Origin: Cupriavidus sp. BIS7
GTDB taxonomy: Bacteria; Pseudomonadota; Gammaproteobacteria; Burkholderiales; Burkholderiaceae
Length of the DNA stretch: 64,000 nt
Assembly: GCF_000292345.1 (NCBI RefSeq)
Contig: NZ_ALOU01000020.1
Coordinates: 1-64,000, forward strand
Reading direction: 5' to 3'
A model generated the notes under the pieces. That model was not told where the DNA came from. It saw only the letters and a list, made by a program, of their open reading frames with translations, and did not search any database. Of the stretch, positions 24,509 through 34,231 are shown in pieces; within the stretch, counting starts at the first letter, position 1, and each line of letters opens with the position of its first letter. Made by a program: the position numbers and the translations under genes.

Positions 24509-24548
24509 GGACTCTGAGAGGACGCGGAGGACGCGAGCAGGACGCGAA
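24509..24548. repeat. right inner arm-type repeat array
   Basis: GGACGCGG at 24520 and GGACGCGA at 24529 and 24540, spaced 9 and 11 bp. The last 20 bp equal 16295-16314; the first 19 bp equal 19949-19967. Likely recombinase or accessory-factor sites. Confidence 0.6.
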
Positions 24549-24616
24549 GGTGTGCGAAGGGCTGCGACAGCGCGGCAAGAAAGCGACCACGGAACAGAGG
24601 CGCAGAACTACCCTCC

Positions 24617-24658
24617 GAAAAAACAAAAACCCCGTAGAGCCGCGACTCTACGGGGTTT
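24617..24658 (-). terminator. island-borne terminator for tRNA-Ser
   Basis: A 13-bp stem (AAACCCCGTAGAG, 24627-24639, with complement 24646-24658) and the loop CCGCGA; on the minus strand TTGTTTTTT follows. The loop is identical to that of the chromosomal terminator at 16096-16125, while the stem differs on both sides by matching changes. Confidence 0.85.
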
Positions 24659-24689
24659 CCACCGCCAGAACTACCGTCCTAACGGACAT

Positions 24690-24756
24690 TGGCGGAGACG
24701 GAGGGATTCGAACCCTCGATCCAGGTTTTGGCCCGGATGCTCCCTTAGCAGGGGAG
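24690..24756 (-). repeat. right attachment repeat within tRNA-Ser
   Basis: The 67-bp copy lying inside the intact tRNA gene, identical to 16146-16212. It marks the right island boundary. Confidence 0.93.
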
Positions 24757-24783
24757 TGCCTTCGACCTCTCGGCCACGTCTCC
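24690..24783 (-). tRNA. serX: tRNA-Ser(GCT)
   Basis: A 94-nt tRNA with encoded CCA. Acceptor stem GGAGACG pairs with CGTCTCC. The anticodon stem-loop is CTCCC-CTGCTAA-GGGAG with anticodon GCT (complement at 24747-24749), reading AGC and AGU. It has the long variable arm of class II tRNAs and the TTCGAAT T loop. It is the integration target: its last 67 nt are duplicated at 16146-16212. The symbol is a generic choice. Confidence 0.96.
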
Positions 24784-24916
24784 CAAACTTGCGTTGTGCG
24801 AGGGAGCCACACAACGAAGCGCGTATTCTAGCGAGGGTCCTGCAACTGGTCAATGAAATTTCACCGACCCGCAGCAAAAAAAGCTGCGCCCTCGCCAGAA
24901 CTATTTCAACTCCGGA

Positions 24917-26167
24917 TCACGCCTGATCCAGTTCGAACACCTTGTGAAGCGCGCGCACGGCGAGCTCCATGTACTTCTCGTCGATCAGCACCGAGATCTT
25001 GATTTCCGAGGTGGAGATCATCTGGATGTTGATGCCCTCTTCCGACAGCGTGCGGAACATCTTGCTGGCGATGCCAACGTGCGAGCGCATGCCCACGCCC
25101 ACCACCGACACCTTCGACACCTTCGGATCGCCCGACACGCTTGCCGCGCCGATATGAGCCTTCACGTTGTCGTTCAGGATCGTCAGCGCGCGCTGGTAAT
25201 CGCCGCGCGGCACGGTGAACGTGAAGTCGGTCTTGCCGTCCACGGACTGGTTCTGGATGATCATGTCGACGTCGATGTTGGCGTCGGCGATCGGGCCCAG
25301 GATCTGGTAGGCGATGCCCGGCTTGTCCGGCACGCCCAGAACAGTGATCTTGGCTTCGTCACGGGCAAAGGCGATGCCGGAGATGACGGCTGCTTCCATG
25401 TCAGACTCTTCCTCAAAAGTAATCAGCGTGCCCGAATGCATTTCCTGCTCGAGCGGCATCAGGGGGTCGGTCAGCGACGACAGCACGCGCGTCTTCACGC
25501 GGTACTTGCCGGCGAACTCCACCGAACGGATCTGCAGCACCTTCGAGCCCAGGCTGGCCATTTCCAGCATTTCCTCGAAGGTGATCTGGTCCAGGCGGCG
25601 GGCGTCTTCGACCACGCGCGGATCGGTCGTGTACACACCATCCACGTCGGTATAGATCAGGCATTCATCGGCTTCGATGGCGGCGGCGATGGCCACTGCC
25701 GACGTATCGGAACCACCGCGGCCAAGCGTCGTGATGTTGCCGTCGTCGTCGATGCCCTGGAAGCCCGTGATCACCACCACGCGGCCGGCGTCGAGATCGC
25801 CAAGGATGCGCTCATCGTCGATCGATTCGATACGGGCCTTGGTGTAGGACGAGTCCGTCTTCACCGGCACTTGCCAGCCCGTGTAGCTGACCGCATCGAT
25901 GCCTTCGCCATGCAGCGCGATGGCCAGCAGGGCCACGCTGGCCTGCTCGCCAGTAGAGGCCAGCATGTCCAGTTCACGCGGGTCCGGCTGCGCGGAAATT
26001 TCCTTGGCAAGGCCCAGCAGGCGATTGGTCTCGCCCGACATGGCCGAAGGCACCACGACAACGCGGTGACCGGCACGATGCCACTTGGCAACGCGCTTGG
26101 CGACATTCTTGATGCGTTCCGTGGAACCCATCGAAGTGCCGCCGTATTTGTGAACGATGAGAGCCAT
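24917..26167 (-). CDS. lysC: aspartate kinase LysC
   Basis: A 416-residue cytoplasmic enzyme that phosphorylates aspartate, the first step to lysine, threonine and methionine. The kinase domain (residues 1-245) begins MALIVHKYGGTSMGS and contains TLGRGGSDTSAVA. Two ACT domains (about 265-410) follow, which bind feedback inhibitors. Length and form match the monofunctional class of Burkholderiaceae. It is preceded by a 178-bp gap and is probably transcribed alone toward tRNA-Ser. No riboswitch-like leader is evident. Confidence 0.97.
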   Translation of the reverse strand: MALIVHKYGGTSMGSTERIKNVAKRVAKWHRAGHRVVVVPSAMSGETNRLLGLAKEISAQPDPRELDMLASTGEQASVALLAIALHGEGIDAVSYTGWQVPVKTDSSYTKARIESIDDERILGDLDAGRVVVITGFQGIDDDGNITTLGRGGSDTSAVAIAAAIEADECLIYTDVDGVYTTDPRVVEDARRLDQITFEEMLEMASLGSKVLQIRSVEFAGKYRVKTRVLSSLTDPLMPLEQEMHSGTLITFEEESDMEAAVISGIAFARDEAKITVLGVPDKPGIAYQILGPIADANIDVDMIIQNQSVDGKTDFTFTVPRGDYQRALTILNDNVKAHIGAASVSGDPKVSKVSVVGVGMRSHVGIASKMFRTLSEEGINIQMISTSEIKISVLIDEKYMELAVRALHKVFELDQA

Positions 26168-26345
26168 CTTCTTGTCGACGCCAGCGATTGTGCAAAGCCA
26201 ATGAAATTACACGAAGAGTGGCTGCCCGTAAAGGCCGAAGGGCAAAAAACCAGCAAAAACGTCGCACATTTTGGGTCATTTTCTTGTGAAAATAATTCAC
26301 AAGCGAAAAAGACTCTGTCCCCAATTTTCCCCTGAAACCCGGCGG

Positions 26346-27752
26346 CTATCCATGCAGGTCCGGCCGCGCAACCCATTCCACGCGCCAGCGCGGCGCGTGG
26401 GCGTCATCGGCAGGCCAACGGCGATGCATGCCCAGGCCAGCCGCCAGCACGAGCGCATCTTCGCTCCAGAGCAGCGGCAGATATGCACGCCGCCACGCGG
26501 GGATTGCGGCCTCCTGATAGGCCTGCTTGAGCGCGCGCGCCGGGCCGCCGGGACGCAACACAATTCGTTCACCGCCCGCCCTGCCCGTCAGCCGCAGCGG
26601 CCGGCGCAGTACCGCTTCCGGCACACCATAATCGTCGTCGCGCATAAAACGCAGCTCCCCGCGCCACGCGGGTACCACAATGCGGGGCTCGCCACGCCAA
26701 TCGAACACGAATGGCGCCGGCGCCTCGGCGGGTACGGCACGGCAGGCCAGCACCCGGTCGCGGAAGCGTCGCAGGATGAGTCCGTCATGTTTGATGGCCG
26801 GCTCACCGCCGACATGCTCGATCAACTGCGCGCGCATCGCGGCCAGTCGCGCCGTGGCAGGCGGCTGCGCGCCCAGGTCACGCAACCACAGTCGCAGCAC
26901 GGCATCGGCCTGGTCGGCGGTCAAACCCCGCAAACCGGCCAGATCGAGTTCCGCTAGCGTATCGGCATCGCGCCCGGGACCAGCCAGCGAGGCCAGGGCT
27001 TGTGCGGCCATTGCATCGAGCATGCCGGCCGCCTGACCGAAATGGGCGGCGGCCTGAGTCACGTTTTCGTATAGAGCCGGGAATGACTGCCGAAGGATGG
27101 GCAGTTGCGCACGCAAGGCATTGCGGGCGAAGCGCGTATCGGCGTTCGACGGGTCATCGATCCATCGAAGCCCGTGTTGCACGCAGTACTCGTCGATCTC
27201 GGCGCGGGAGACGTCAAGCCACGGGCGCAGCAGTTGCACATCGCCCTGCGCATCGAGCGGACGCCGCGCGGGCATGCCAGACATTCCGGCCACGCCGGTA
27301 CCGCGAAACAGGCGCAGGAGCACCGTTTCCACTTGATCGTCGCGATGATGAGCGAACAGCAGCAGGCTCGCACCCTGCGCACGGCACATGCGGCCCAGCG
27401 CCTCGTAGCGCGCGCGGCGCGCCGCTGCTTCGATACCCTCGCCCGTCGCGGTCGCTACGGTCACGCGTTCGGCTACGAGCGGCACCTGCAATTCGCCGCA
27501 CAGCGCTTCACAGAAACGATCCCACTCGTCAGCCTGCGCCTGCAGGCCATGGTGGACGTGCATGGCTACCAGGCGCGCAAGCGGCCATGCTTCGGCCAGC
27601 GCGGCGCGCGTGGCATGCAGCAGCGCCACCGAATCACGGCCGCCGGACAGCGCCACGGCGATCGTGAGCGGCGCGCCAGCGCCAGAAACAACAAAGGCCG
27701 CACCGGCCTGAAGAGCCTGTGCGACCTTGTCGGTCAGACGACGTCCGTTCAC
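26346..27752 (-). CDS. tilS: tRNA(Ile)-lysidine synthase TilS
   Basis: A 468-residue enzyme that converts C34 of tRNA-Ile(CAU) to lysidine using ATP and lysine, so it reads AUA. The PP-loop signature SGGRDS is at residues 36-41, followed by HVHHGLQAQADEWD and the substrate domain. I chose the GTG at 27752: it lies 1 bp after the accA stop and follows AGGAATGAT, a good ribosome binding site. An ATG at 27788 inside accA would add 12 residues but has no such site. It is probably co-transcribed with accA. Confidence 0.95.
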   Translation of the reverse strand: MNGRRLTDKVAQALQAGAAFVVSGAGAPLTIAVALSGGRDSVALLHATRAALAEAWPLARLVAMHVHHGLQAQADEWDRFCEALCGELQVPLVAERVTVATATGEGIEAAARRARYEALGRMCRAQGASLLLFAHHRDDQVETVLLRLFRGTGVAGMSGMPARRPLDAQGDVQLLRPWLDVSRAEIDEYCVQHGLRWIDDPSNADTRFARNALRAQLPILRQSFPALYENVTQAAAHFGQAAGMLDAMAAQALASLAGPGRDADTLAELDLAGLRGLTADQADAVLRLWLRDLGAQPPATARLAAMRAQLIEHVGGEPAIKHDGLILRRFRDRVLACRAVPAEAPAPFVFDWRGEPRIVVPAWRGELRFMRDDDYGVPEAVLRRPLRLTGRAGGERIVLRPGGPARALKQAYQEAAIPAWRRAYLPLLWSEDALVLAAGLGMHRRWPADDAHAPRWRVEWVARPDLHG

Positions 27753-27753
27753 A

Positions 27754-28725
27754 TCATTCCTGGGCGCCGGTTTCCTTGAACTTGCCATAAGCCATCAGGC
27801 GCTCGTGACGGCGCGCCTGCAGTTCCTTGACGCTCATGCCCTGGAACTGGCGCAGCGATTCAGCCAGCGAGCGCTTGAGCATCGTCGCCATGCCCTTCGG
27901 ATCACGATGCGCGCCGCCGAGCGGTTCGCTCACGATCTTGTCGATCAGGCCCAGCGCCTTCAGGCGGTGAGCCGTCAGGCCCAGTGCCTCGGCAGCTTCC
28001 GGCGCCTTTTCGGCGGTCTTCCAGAGGATCGACGCGCAGCCTTCCGGCGAAATCACGGCGTAGGTCGCGAACTGGAGCATCTGCACCACGTCACCCACGG
28101 CAATTGCCAGCGCACCGCCCGAACCGCCCTCGCCGATGATCGTGGCGATCAGCGGCACCTTGAGCCCGGCCATCACGTAGAGGTTGTGGCCAATCGCTTC
28201 CGACTGACCACGCTCTTCGGCGTCGATGCCCGGGAACGCGCCCGGGGTGTCCACGAACGTGAAGATCGGCAGGCCGAACTTGTCGGCCAGTTCCATCAGG
28301 CGCTTGGCCTTGCGATAGCCTTCGGGCTTGGACATGCCGAAGTTGCGCATCGCGCGCTCCTTCGTGTCGCGGCCCTTCTGGTGACCAATCACCATGCAAG
28401 CCTGGCCATTGAAGCGCGCCATGCCGCCAACGATCGAGAGGTCGTCGGCAAACGCGCGATCGCCATGCAGTTCATGGAAATCGGTGAAGATCTCGCGCAC
28501 ATAGTCCAGCGTGTACGGACGCTGGGGATGGCGCGCGATCTGTGCCACCTGCCACGGGGTCAGGCTGGCATAGATGTCCTTGGTCAGCTGCTGGCTCTTG
28601 CCGGCCAGCCGGGAAATCTCTTCGGAAATATCGACAGCCGAATCGTCCTGCACAAAACGCAGTTCTTCGATCTTTGCCTCGAGTTCGGCAATCGGCTGTT
28701 CGAAATCCAGGAAGGTGGTTTTCAT
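27754..28725 (-). CDS. accA: acetyl-CoA carboxylase carboxyltransferase subunit alpha
   Basis: A 323-residue cytoplasmic subunit which, with AccD, transfers the carboxyl group from biotin to acetyl-CoA, giving malonyl-CoA for fatty acid synthesis. Typical blocks are [43 protein letters not shown] and [12 protein letters not shown]. Length is standard for the family. It is followed directly by tilS. accD is not in this window. Confidence 0.97.
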   Translation of the reverse strand: MKTTFLDFEQPIAELEAKIEELRFVQDDSAVDISEEISRLAGKSQQLTKDIYASLTPWQVAQIARHPQRPYTLDYVREIFTDFHELHGDRAFADDLSIVGGMARFNGQACMVIGHQKGRDTKERAMRNFGMSKPEGYRKAKRLMELADKFGLPIFTFVDTPGAFPGIDAEERGQSEAIGHNLYVMAGLKVPLIATIIGEGGSGGALAIAVGDVVQMLQFATYAVISPEGCASILWKTAEKAPEAAEALGLTAHRLKALGLIDKIVSEPLGGAHRDPKGMATMLKRSLAESLRQFQGMSVKELQARRHERLMAYGKFKETGAQE

Positions 28726-28860
28726 AAAAACGCGGACCTGTCTGTGAAGGGGCGCATTCTACCGGAAAAAGACCGGTTTCCGACCGCCCTGAAAGTTGAT
28801 TTCAACGCACAAATAGCGGAAATCAACACCGTATTTGTCCCAATACAACCCGCATTGCTC

Positions 28861-29739
28861 CTAATACGTCACTGGCACCGGATCAAGACTGCGCCACATG
28901 TACCACGTCGCCACGGTTCGCCACGGCTCCCAGTTGGCGGCCACCTCACGCGCCTCGCTGCGCGTCACGGGCTCGCCGCTAAAGTAGTTGGCAGAGATCG
29001 CATTGATCAGCCCAACGTCATCGAGCGGCAACACGTTGGGCCGCATCAAATTGAACATCAGGAACATCTCCGCCGTCCAGCGTCCGATACCGCGAATTTG
29101 CGTCAACTCGGCAATCACCGCCTCGTCGTCCATGCCCGCCCATTCCTTGACATGAACGCGCCCGGCCTTGAAGTGGTCGGCCAGATCGATGATGTACTCC
29201 GCCTTGCGCTTCGACAACCCGCAGGCCGCCAGTTCGTCGGTGCCTGCCTTCAGGAACTGCGCGGGGGTCAGGCGTGGGCACGCGGCAACCAGCCGCTCCC
29301 AGACCGATTGCGCTGCCTTGACGGAAATCTGCTGGCCGACGACCGAGCGTGCCAGTGTGATGAACGGATCGCCACGCGACACCAGGTGCGCCGGACCGTA
29401 GGTCGGGATCATCTTGCGCAGGATGCGGTCGCGCTTCATCAGGTCGGCGCAGGCCTCGTCCCAGTACGCGGGGCGAACGGCGTCGATGACGGTCTCGACC
29501 GGCAACGGTATGGCGTCCACCTCAGGCAGATCGGCCTTGCGGGATTTGCCGGCGACCTTTGCGGGGGCCTTCGCGGCGCCCTTCGTAGGGACCGTTGCTG
29601 GAGCCTTTACGGTGACCTTATCGGCGACCTTGTCGAGCACCTTGGGCGCCCGCTTGGCGGCGACCTTGCCCGCCGGCCCCGGCTGGGCAGGTGCGATTGC
29701 CTTCGGCTTGCGCGCGGCAGCGTTCAAGCACGCCTCCAC
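28861..29739 (-). CDS. DNA-3-methyladenine glycosylase of the AlkA/HhH-GPD family with Lys/Ala-rich N-terminal tail
   Basis: A 292-residue base-excision repair enzyme that removes alkylated bases. Residues about 80-290 form the HhH-GPD domain: [20 protein letters not shown], the hairpin motif [15 protein letters not shown] and the catalytic Asp region VLPLDDVGL. The first 65 residues are a repetitive Lys/Ala/Pro tail ([18 protein letters not shown]), probably disordered and nucleic-acid-binding, which is not in E. coli AlkA. The start overlaps the end of cysS by 16 bp, indicating coupled expression. Confidence 0.92.
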   Translation of the reverse strand: MEACLNAAARKPKAIAPAQPGPAGKVAAKRAPKVLDKVADKVTVKAPATVPTKGAAKAPAKVAGKSRKADLPEVDAIPLPVETVIDAVRPAYWDEACADLMKRDRILRKMIPTYGPAHLVSRGDPFITLARSVVGQQISVKAAQSVWERLVAACPRLTPAQFLKAGTDELAACGLSKRKAEYIIDLADHFKAGRVHVKEWAGMDDEAVIAELTQIRGIGRWTAEMFLMFNLMRPNVLPLDDVGLINAISANYFSGEPVTRSEAREVAANWEPWRTVATWYMWRSLDPVPVTY

Positions 29740-31112
29740 TCGGTGACGCCACCTGGCTTGTCTTCCAGCACCACGCCGGCTTCCAGCAGTTCGGCGCGGA
29801 TACGGTCCGCTTCGGCAAAGTTGCGCGCGGCCTTGGCTGCGCGGCGGGCGGCGATCTGCGCTTCGATCGCATCGCCGCTCAACCCGCCGGACACCTGGCC
29901 GCCCTGCAGGAACGTATGTGGATCGCGTTCGAGCAGGCCCAGCGTACCGCCAAGCGCCTTGAGCTGATGGGCAGCCGCCACCGAACCCGTGCGATTAACC
30001 TCGCTGGCCAGGTCGAACAGCACCGAAACGGCGATCGGCGTGTTGAAATCGTCGTTCATCGCCTCGGCAAAGCGCCTGGCGTGCGGCTCATCCCACTCCA
30101 CCGCGCAGCCGCCCGGCTGCGTTTCCTTGAGCGCGGTATACAGGCGCGTCAGTGCGTGGCGCGCGTCGTCAAGATGCGCATCGCTATAGTTCAGCGGGCT
30201 GCGATAGTGGGCGCGCAGGATGAAGAAGCGCACCACTTCGGCATCGTATTCCTTGAGTACGTCACGGATCGTGAAGAAGTTGCCGAGCGATTTCGACATT
30301 TTCTCGTCGTTCACGCGCACGAAGCCGTTGTGCATCCACATGTTGACGAACGGCTTGCCGCTGGCGCCTTCGGACTGGGCAATCTCGTTCTCGTGGTGCG
30401 GAAACTGCAGGTCCGCGCCGCCGCCATGAATGTCGAAGTGCTCGCCAAGCAGCGTGCAGCTCATGGCCGAGCACTCGATATGCCAGCCCGGACGGCCACT
30501 GCCCCACCGCGAATCCCACTTGCTCTCGGGCGGTTCGCTTTCCTTGGCCGACTTCCACAGCACAAAGTCGAGCGGGTCCTGCTTGGCGTCGTTGGCACTG
30601 ACGCGCTCGCCGGCGCGCAGGTCCTCCAGGGACTTGCCGGACAGCTTGCCGTAGCCGGGGAACTTGCGCACCGAGAAGTTCACGTCGCCGTCCGCGGCCT
30701 GGTAGGCCAGGCCACGGGCCTCCAGCTTCTCGATGATGTTGAGCATCTGCGGCACGTACTCGGTAGCGCGAGGCTCGTAGTCGGGGCGGATCACGCCCAG
30801 CGCGGCCGCATCCTCATGCATGTACTGGATGAAGCGCGTGGTCAGCTGGCCGATCGTCTCGCCGTTTTCGGCAGCGCGGCGGATGATCTTGTCGTCGATA
30901 TCGGTGATGTTCTGGACGTAAGTCACGTCATAGCCGGCAGCGCGCAGCCAGCGGTGCGCCATGTCGAACACCACCATCACGCGCGCATGGCCAACGTGAC
31001 AATAGTCGTACACGGTCATGCCGCACACGTACATGCGGACCTTGCCGGGTTCGATGGGCACGAAAGGCTGCTTTTCACGCGCGAGCGTGTTGTAGATGTT
31101 CAGTTGCTGCAT
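29724..31112 (-). CDS. cysS: cysteinyl-tRNA synthetase
   Basis: A 462-residue class I aminoacyl-tRNA synthetase. It has the zinc ligand Cys30, the HIGH-type motif CHVGHAR (residues 38-44), the [19 protein letters not shown] block [19 protein letters not shown] and the KMSKS motif EKMSKSLGN. The ATG at 31112 was chosen since [10 protein letters not shown] is the normal family N-terminus; the longer frame adds unrelated residues. It heads the run cysS-alkA-accA-tilS on the minus strand. Confidence 0.97.
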   Translation of the reverse strand: MQQLNIYNTLAREKQPFVPIEPGKVRMYVCGMTVYDYCHVGHARVMVVFDMAHRWLRAAGYDVTYVQNITDIDDKIIRRAAENGETIGQLTTRFIQYMHEDAAALGVIRPDYEPRATEYVPQMLNIIEKLEARGLAYQAADGDVNFSVRKFPGYGKLSGKSLEDLRAGERVSANDAKQDPLDFVLWKSAKESEPPESKWDSRWGSGRPGWHIECSAMSCTLLGEHFDIHGGGADLQFPHHENEIAQSEGASGKPFVNMWMHNGFVRVNDEKMSKSLGNFFTIRDVLKEYDAEVVRFFILRAHYRSPLNYSDAHLDDARHALTRLYTALKETQPGGCAVEWDEPHARRFAEAMNDDFNTPIAVSVLFDLASEVNRTGSVAAAHQLKALGGTLGLLERDPHTFLQGGQVSGGLSGDAIEAQIAARRAAKAARNFAEADRIRAELLEAGVVLEDKPGGVTEWRRA

Positions 31113-31324
31113 GAAGCGATGTGAGTGGGTGACGGCGTCGATGACATCGAGCGAAGACCGCGGCGCACGGGCACGCGTGCCAATGACGCGCGGGCCCCAT
31201 ATCTTACCGGAAGCCTTCAACGGCAGCCGGACACGCTGTCGATGATGTCTTGCAGACGTGCGGCCAGTGCTGCACGCCTCGCCGCTTTGCTAGAATGCCG
31301 CGGAGTATAACGGACCGCCCTTAC

Positions 31325-32083
31325 ATGAGCCTGCTTCTGCCCAACCCGACCATTGCTTCGCTCCGCCGTGGCGGATCACTTTCCGCACTGGCAAGTGCGC
31401 TGGCGATGGCCGCCATGCTGGCCGCCGCGCCGGCAATCGCGCAGAACGGGCCGCTGTCGCTGACGCCCCCGCCAGCGGTCCCGACGGGCCCGCAATCGGC
31501 CGATCCCGGCATGAAGCCCGCGCAAAAGGCCGCCAATGACAAGCGCTATGACGAAGCCATCGCCGGGTTCGACCGCGTGCTGGCGGCCAACCCGCGCAAT
31601 GCTCAGGCGCGTTTCCAGCGCGCATGGGCAATGGCCAAGGCCGGGCATGAGGACGAAGCGATCCAGGCCTTCGCCGAAATGGCGCAGGATTTCCCCGAGT
31701 TACCCGAACCGCACAACAACCTGGCTCTGCTGTATGCGAAGCGTGGCGACCTGAAGCGCGCCGAAGCGGAACTGCTGCTGGCCATCGAGGCCAAGCCCGA
31801 CTACGCCATTTCCTACAGCAACCTTGGCGACATTTATCGGGCGCTGGCCGTGCAGGCCTACGGGGACGCGGTCCGCCGGAACCCTGGCGACAAGCGCGCT
31901 GCCGCAAGCCTGCGTGAGCTGCAGCCGGCCTCGAGCCCCCCAGCCGCCCCGGCCAAGGCACAGCCCAAGGCGTCAGTGAAGGCACCTGCGAAGGCGCAGG
32001 CCAAGGAATCGGCTGAGGAGCCTACCAAGGAGCCCACCAGGGAGCCCGCAGCCGCCCCGGCCAGCTCACCCGCAGCACACTGA
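31325..32083 (+). CDS. exported tetratricopeptide-repeat protein
   Basis: A 252-residue protein with a signal peptide (hydrophobic ALASALAMAAMLAAAPAIA, cleavage near AQNGP). Residues about 65-170 hold about three TPR units (YDEAIAGFDRVLAANPRNAQ, EDEAIQAFAEMAQDFP, AEAELLLAIEAKPDYAISYS). The C-terminal 50 residues are a low-complexity Ala/Pro/Lys/Glu tail. It is probably a periplasmic scaffold. It lies 79 bp upstream of ppiA and may share a transcript with the two peptidyl-prolyl isomerase genes. Confidence 0.88.
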   Translation: MSLLLPNPTIASLRRGGSLSALASALAMAAMLAAAPAIAQNGPLSLTPPPAVPTGPQSADPGMKPAQKAANDKRYDEAIAGFDRVLAANPRNAQARFQRAWAMAKAGHEDEAIQAFAEMAQDFPELPEPHNNLALLYAKRGDLKRAEAELLLAIEAKPDYAISYSNLGDIYRALAVQAYGDAVRRNPGDKRAAASLRELQPASSPPAAPAKAQPKASVKAPAKAQAKESAEEPTKEPTREPAAAPASSPAAH

Positions 32084-32162
32084 GCACCGACAGATATTCA
32101 TCCACATTGGCGATGTCCAGGTGATGTCGCCGTCTGCCTGACCTGCAACCCGGAGTCCAGAG

Positions 32163-32771
32163 ATGACCCTTTCCCGCCGCTTCGTCCTGGCCGGCCTGAT
32201 GGCCGCCGCCACCGCCCTGTCTCCGCTGGCCGCAATGGCACAGGGCGCAAGCCCGGCCGCCGCCGCGCCGAAGTCCGAACGCGTGCAGTTCGTGACGACC
32301 GACGGCAAGTTCACCATCGAGGTGTACCCGGATGCCGCGCCCAAGACTGTCGCTAACTTTCTCGGCTATGTGAAGAGCGGCTTCTATAACGGCACGATCT
32401 TCCACCGCGTGATCAACGGTTTCATGGTCCAGGGCGGCGGCTTCGACCGCGACATGAAGGAAAAGCCGACACTGGCGCCAATCCCGCTGGAATCGCAGAA
32501 TGGCCTGAAGAACAAGGCCGGAACCGTCGCCATGGCCCGTACGGCCAATCCGAACTCGGCAACTGCCCAGTTCTTCGTCAATGTGGTGGATAATCCGAAC
32601 CTCGACTACCCGCAGCCGGACGGCAATGGATATGCCGTGTTTGGCAAGGTGGTAGAGGGGATGGACACGATCGACAAGATCAAGACCGCGCCGACCACCG
32701 CCTATGGCGCCATGCGCAACGTGCCCGCCGCGCCGATCGTGATCGAATCGGCCACCGTGGTGACGAAGTAA
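32163..32771 (+). CDS. ppiA: periplasmic cyclophilin-type peptidyl-prolyl cis-trans isomerase
   Basis: A 202-residue protein with a signal peptide ([20 protein letters not shown], cleavage near AMAQG) and a bacterial cyclophilin domain: [35 protein letters not shown] and [16 protein letters not shown]. It catalyses proline isomerisation of envelope proteins. It is adjacent to its cytoplasmic paralogue ppiB, from which it probably arose by duplication. Confidence 0.95.
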   Translation: MTLSRRFVLAGLMAAATALSPLAAMAQGASPAAAAPKSERVQFVTTDGKFTIEVYPDAAPKTVANFLGYVKSGFYNGTIFHRVINGFMVQGGGFDRDMKEKPTLAPIPLESQNGLKNKAGTVAMARTANPNSATAQFFVNVVDNPNLDYPQPDGNGYAVFGKVVEGMDTIDKIKTAPTTAYGAMRNVPAAPIVIESATVVTK

Positions 32772-32820
32772 CCCCGAACACCCCATCACCGAACATCGAA
32801 CATCGTACAGAGGTAACCCC

Positions 32821-33321
32821 ATGAGCAAGGTACAACTCCAAACCACGCAAGGCGTCATCACCATCGAACTGGACGCCGAAAAGGCTCCGAAGTCGGTCGA
32901 GAACTTCCTGTCGTACGTGCGCAAGGGCCACTATGACAACACGATCTTCCACCGCGTGATCAAGAACTTCATGATCCAGGGCGGCGGTTTCGAGCCGGGC
33001 ATGAAGCAGAAGGATACCGATGCGCCGATCGAGAACGAAGCCGGCAACGGCCTCAAGAACGACCGCTACACGGTTGCCATGGCGCGCACCAACGCACCGC
33101 ACTCGGCCACGGCCCAGTTCTTCATCAACGTGGTGGACAACGATTTCCTGAACTTCAGCTCGCCCACGCCGCAAGGCTTCGGCTACGCCGTGTTCGGCAA
33201 GGTCGTGGAAGGCACCGACGTCGTGGACGCCATCAAGGGCGTGCGCACCGGCAGCTCGGGCTTCCACCAGGACGTGCCGATGGACGACGTGGTAATCCAG
33301 AAGGCCACGATCGTCGAGTAA
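32821..33321 (+). CDS. ppiB: cytoplasmic cyclophilin-type peptidyl-prolyl cis-trans isomerase B
   Basis: A 166-residue protein without a signal peptide. The cyclophilin core is clear: [38 protein letters not shown] and [17 protein letters not shown]. The start follows GAGGTAACCCC, a good ribosome binding site. It lies 49 bp after ppiA and 67 bp before lpxH, the usual Burkholderiaceae order. Confidence 0.96.
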   Translation: MSKVQLQTTQGVITIELDAEKAPKSVENFLSYVRKGHYDNTIFHRVIKNFMIQGGGFEPGMKQKDTDAPIENEAGNGLKNDRYTVAMARTNAPHSATAQFFINVVDNDFLNFSSPTPQGFGYAVFGKVVEGTDVVDAIKGVRTGSSGFHQDVPMDDVVIQKATIVE

Positions 33322-33388
33322 TCACGTTACCGTCGATTCAACCGATACGCGGCATGCCGCTCGTGGTGAACACATACATCCGGACCGC

Positions 33389-34180
33389 ATGACCGCTCCC
33401 ACCCGCACGCCGGTGGCCGCACCTGTCGAGGTGCAGGCGCCGGCGTGGTTCATTTCCGATCTGCACCTGACTGCCGGCATGCCCCGCACGCTGGCCGCGT
33501 TCCGCCACGTGCTGGAACGCGCTGCGCGGGATGCGCGCGCCTTGTTCATCCTGGGGGACTTCTTCGAGTTCTGGGTGGGTGACGAGGAAACCGACACGCC
33601 GTTCGCCACCGAAGTGGCGGCAGCCCTGCGCCGGCTATCGGACGCGGGCGTGCCGATCTACCTGATGCATGGCAATCGCGATTTCCTGATCGGCCGGCGC
33701 TTTGCCGCCGCGGCGGGCGCCAGACTCTTGCCGGACCCTTCGGTGATCGTCTGCGCTGGCCAGCGTGTGGTGCTCAGCCACGGGGACATGCTGTGCACCG
33801 ACGACCAACGCTACATGCGCTTCCGCCACTGGACACGCAAAGGCTGGGTGCAGCGGCTGTTCCTGATGCTGCCGCTGGCCGCACGGCTGGCGGTTGCGCG
33901 ACGCTTGCGCGCCGATAGCGAGGCCGGACGTGCTCGCCAGCGCGACGAAGCGACACCACCAACCTATGGCGATGCCGCGCCTGACGCCGTCAGCGCGCTG
34001 CTGGCGGCCAGCGCAGCCGGTACGCTGGTCCACGGGCACACCCATCGCCCCGCTCGCCACGAACACGGCAGCGGTGTGCGCTGGGTGCTGACCGACTGGG
34101 ACCTCGATGGCCGCCATCCGCGCGCAGCCGTCCTGCAACTTGACCATACCGGCTTCCACGTGCTGCCGCAGGTCGAATGA
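33389..34180 (+). CDS. lpxH: UDP-2,3-diacylglucosamine diphosphatase LpxH
   Basis: A 263-residue peripheral membrane enzyme of lipid A synthesis, hydrolysing UDP-2,3-diacylglucosamine to lipid X and UMP. The metallophosphoesterase motifs are all present: SDLHLT, GDFFEFWVGDE, HGNRDFLIG, SHGDMLCTDD and HGHTHRP. The first about 15 residues (Thr/Pro/Ala-rich) are an extension beyond the E. coli enzyme. It converges on cysE. Confidence 0.96.
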   Translation: MTAPTRTPVAAPVEVQAPAWFISDLHLTAGMPRTLAAFRHVLERAARDARALFILGDFFEFWVGDEETDTPFATEVAAALRRLSDAGVPIYLMHGNRDFLIGRRFAAAAGARLLPDPSVIVCAGQRVVLSHGDMLCTDDQRYMRFRHWTRKGWVQRLFLMLPLAARLAVARRLRADSEAGRARQRDEATPPTYGDAAPDAVSALLAASAAGTLVHGHTHRPARHEHGSGVRWVLTDWDLDGRHPRAAVLQLDHTGFHVLPQVE

Positions 34181-34231
34181 CCATGCATTCGACCAAGCGA
34201 CAGCCACCGCGGCGTCCCGCCTGCGCCTCCG

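Larger units (their letters stand above)
24254..24689. other. right-end non-coding region of the island
   Basis: 436 bases without a supportable gene. It contains several short GC hairpins (24280-24370), the 19-bp arm sequence at 24509-24527 shared with 19949-19967, the GGACGCGA array and the terminator of the restored tRNA. Confidence 0.5.
16146..24756. mobile_element. integrated genomic island in tRNA-Ser(GCT)
   Basis: About 8.5 kb bounded by 67-bp exact direct repeats of the tRNA-Ser 3' part. An intact tyrosine integrase faces inward next to the left repeat. GC content falls visibly inside, most strongly in 18150-19800 and 22500-23060. The crossover lies somewhere within the repeat. The right copy restores a full tRNA, so insertion spared tRNA function. 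Cargo: a ParA-like/HEPN operon, four small exported proteins, a GIY-YIG-like protein, small membrane and unknown proteins. No conjugation, replication or phage structural genes are seen. Internal repeats and an integrase remnant suggest a composite origin. Confidence 0.92.

Noticed and set aside
24870..24888. CGCAGC-A7-GCTGCG hairpin as the lysC terminator
   Set aside because: The T-run of the minus strand falls in the loop, not after the stem, so it is not a standard terminator.
27727..29967. 746-codon open frame on the plus strand
   Set aside because: It lies opposite tilS, accA, the glycosylase gene and cysS, all with clear motifs; long antisense frames are expected at this GC content.
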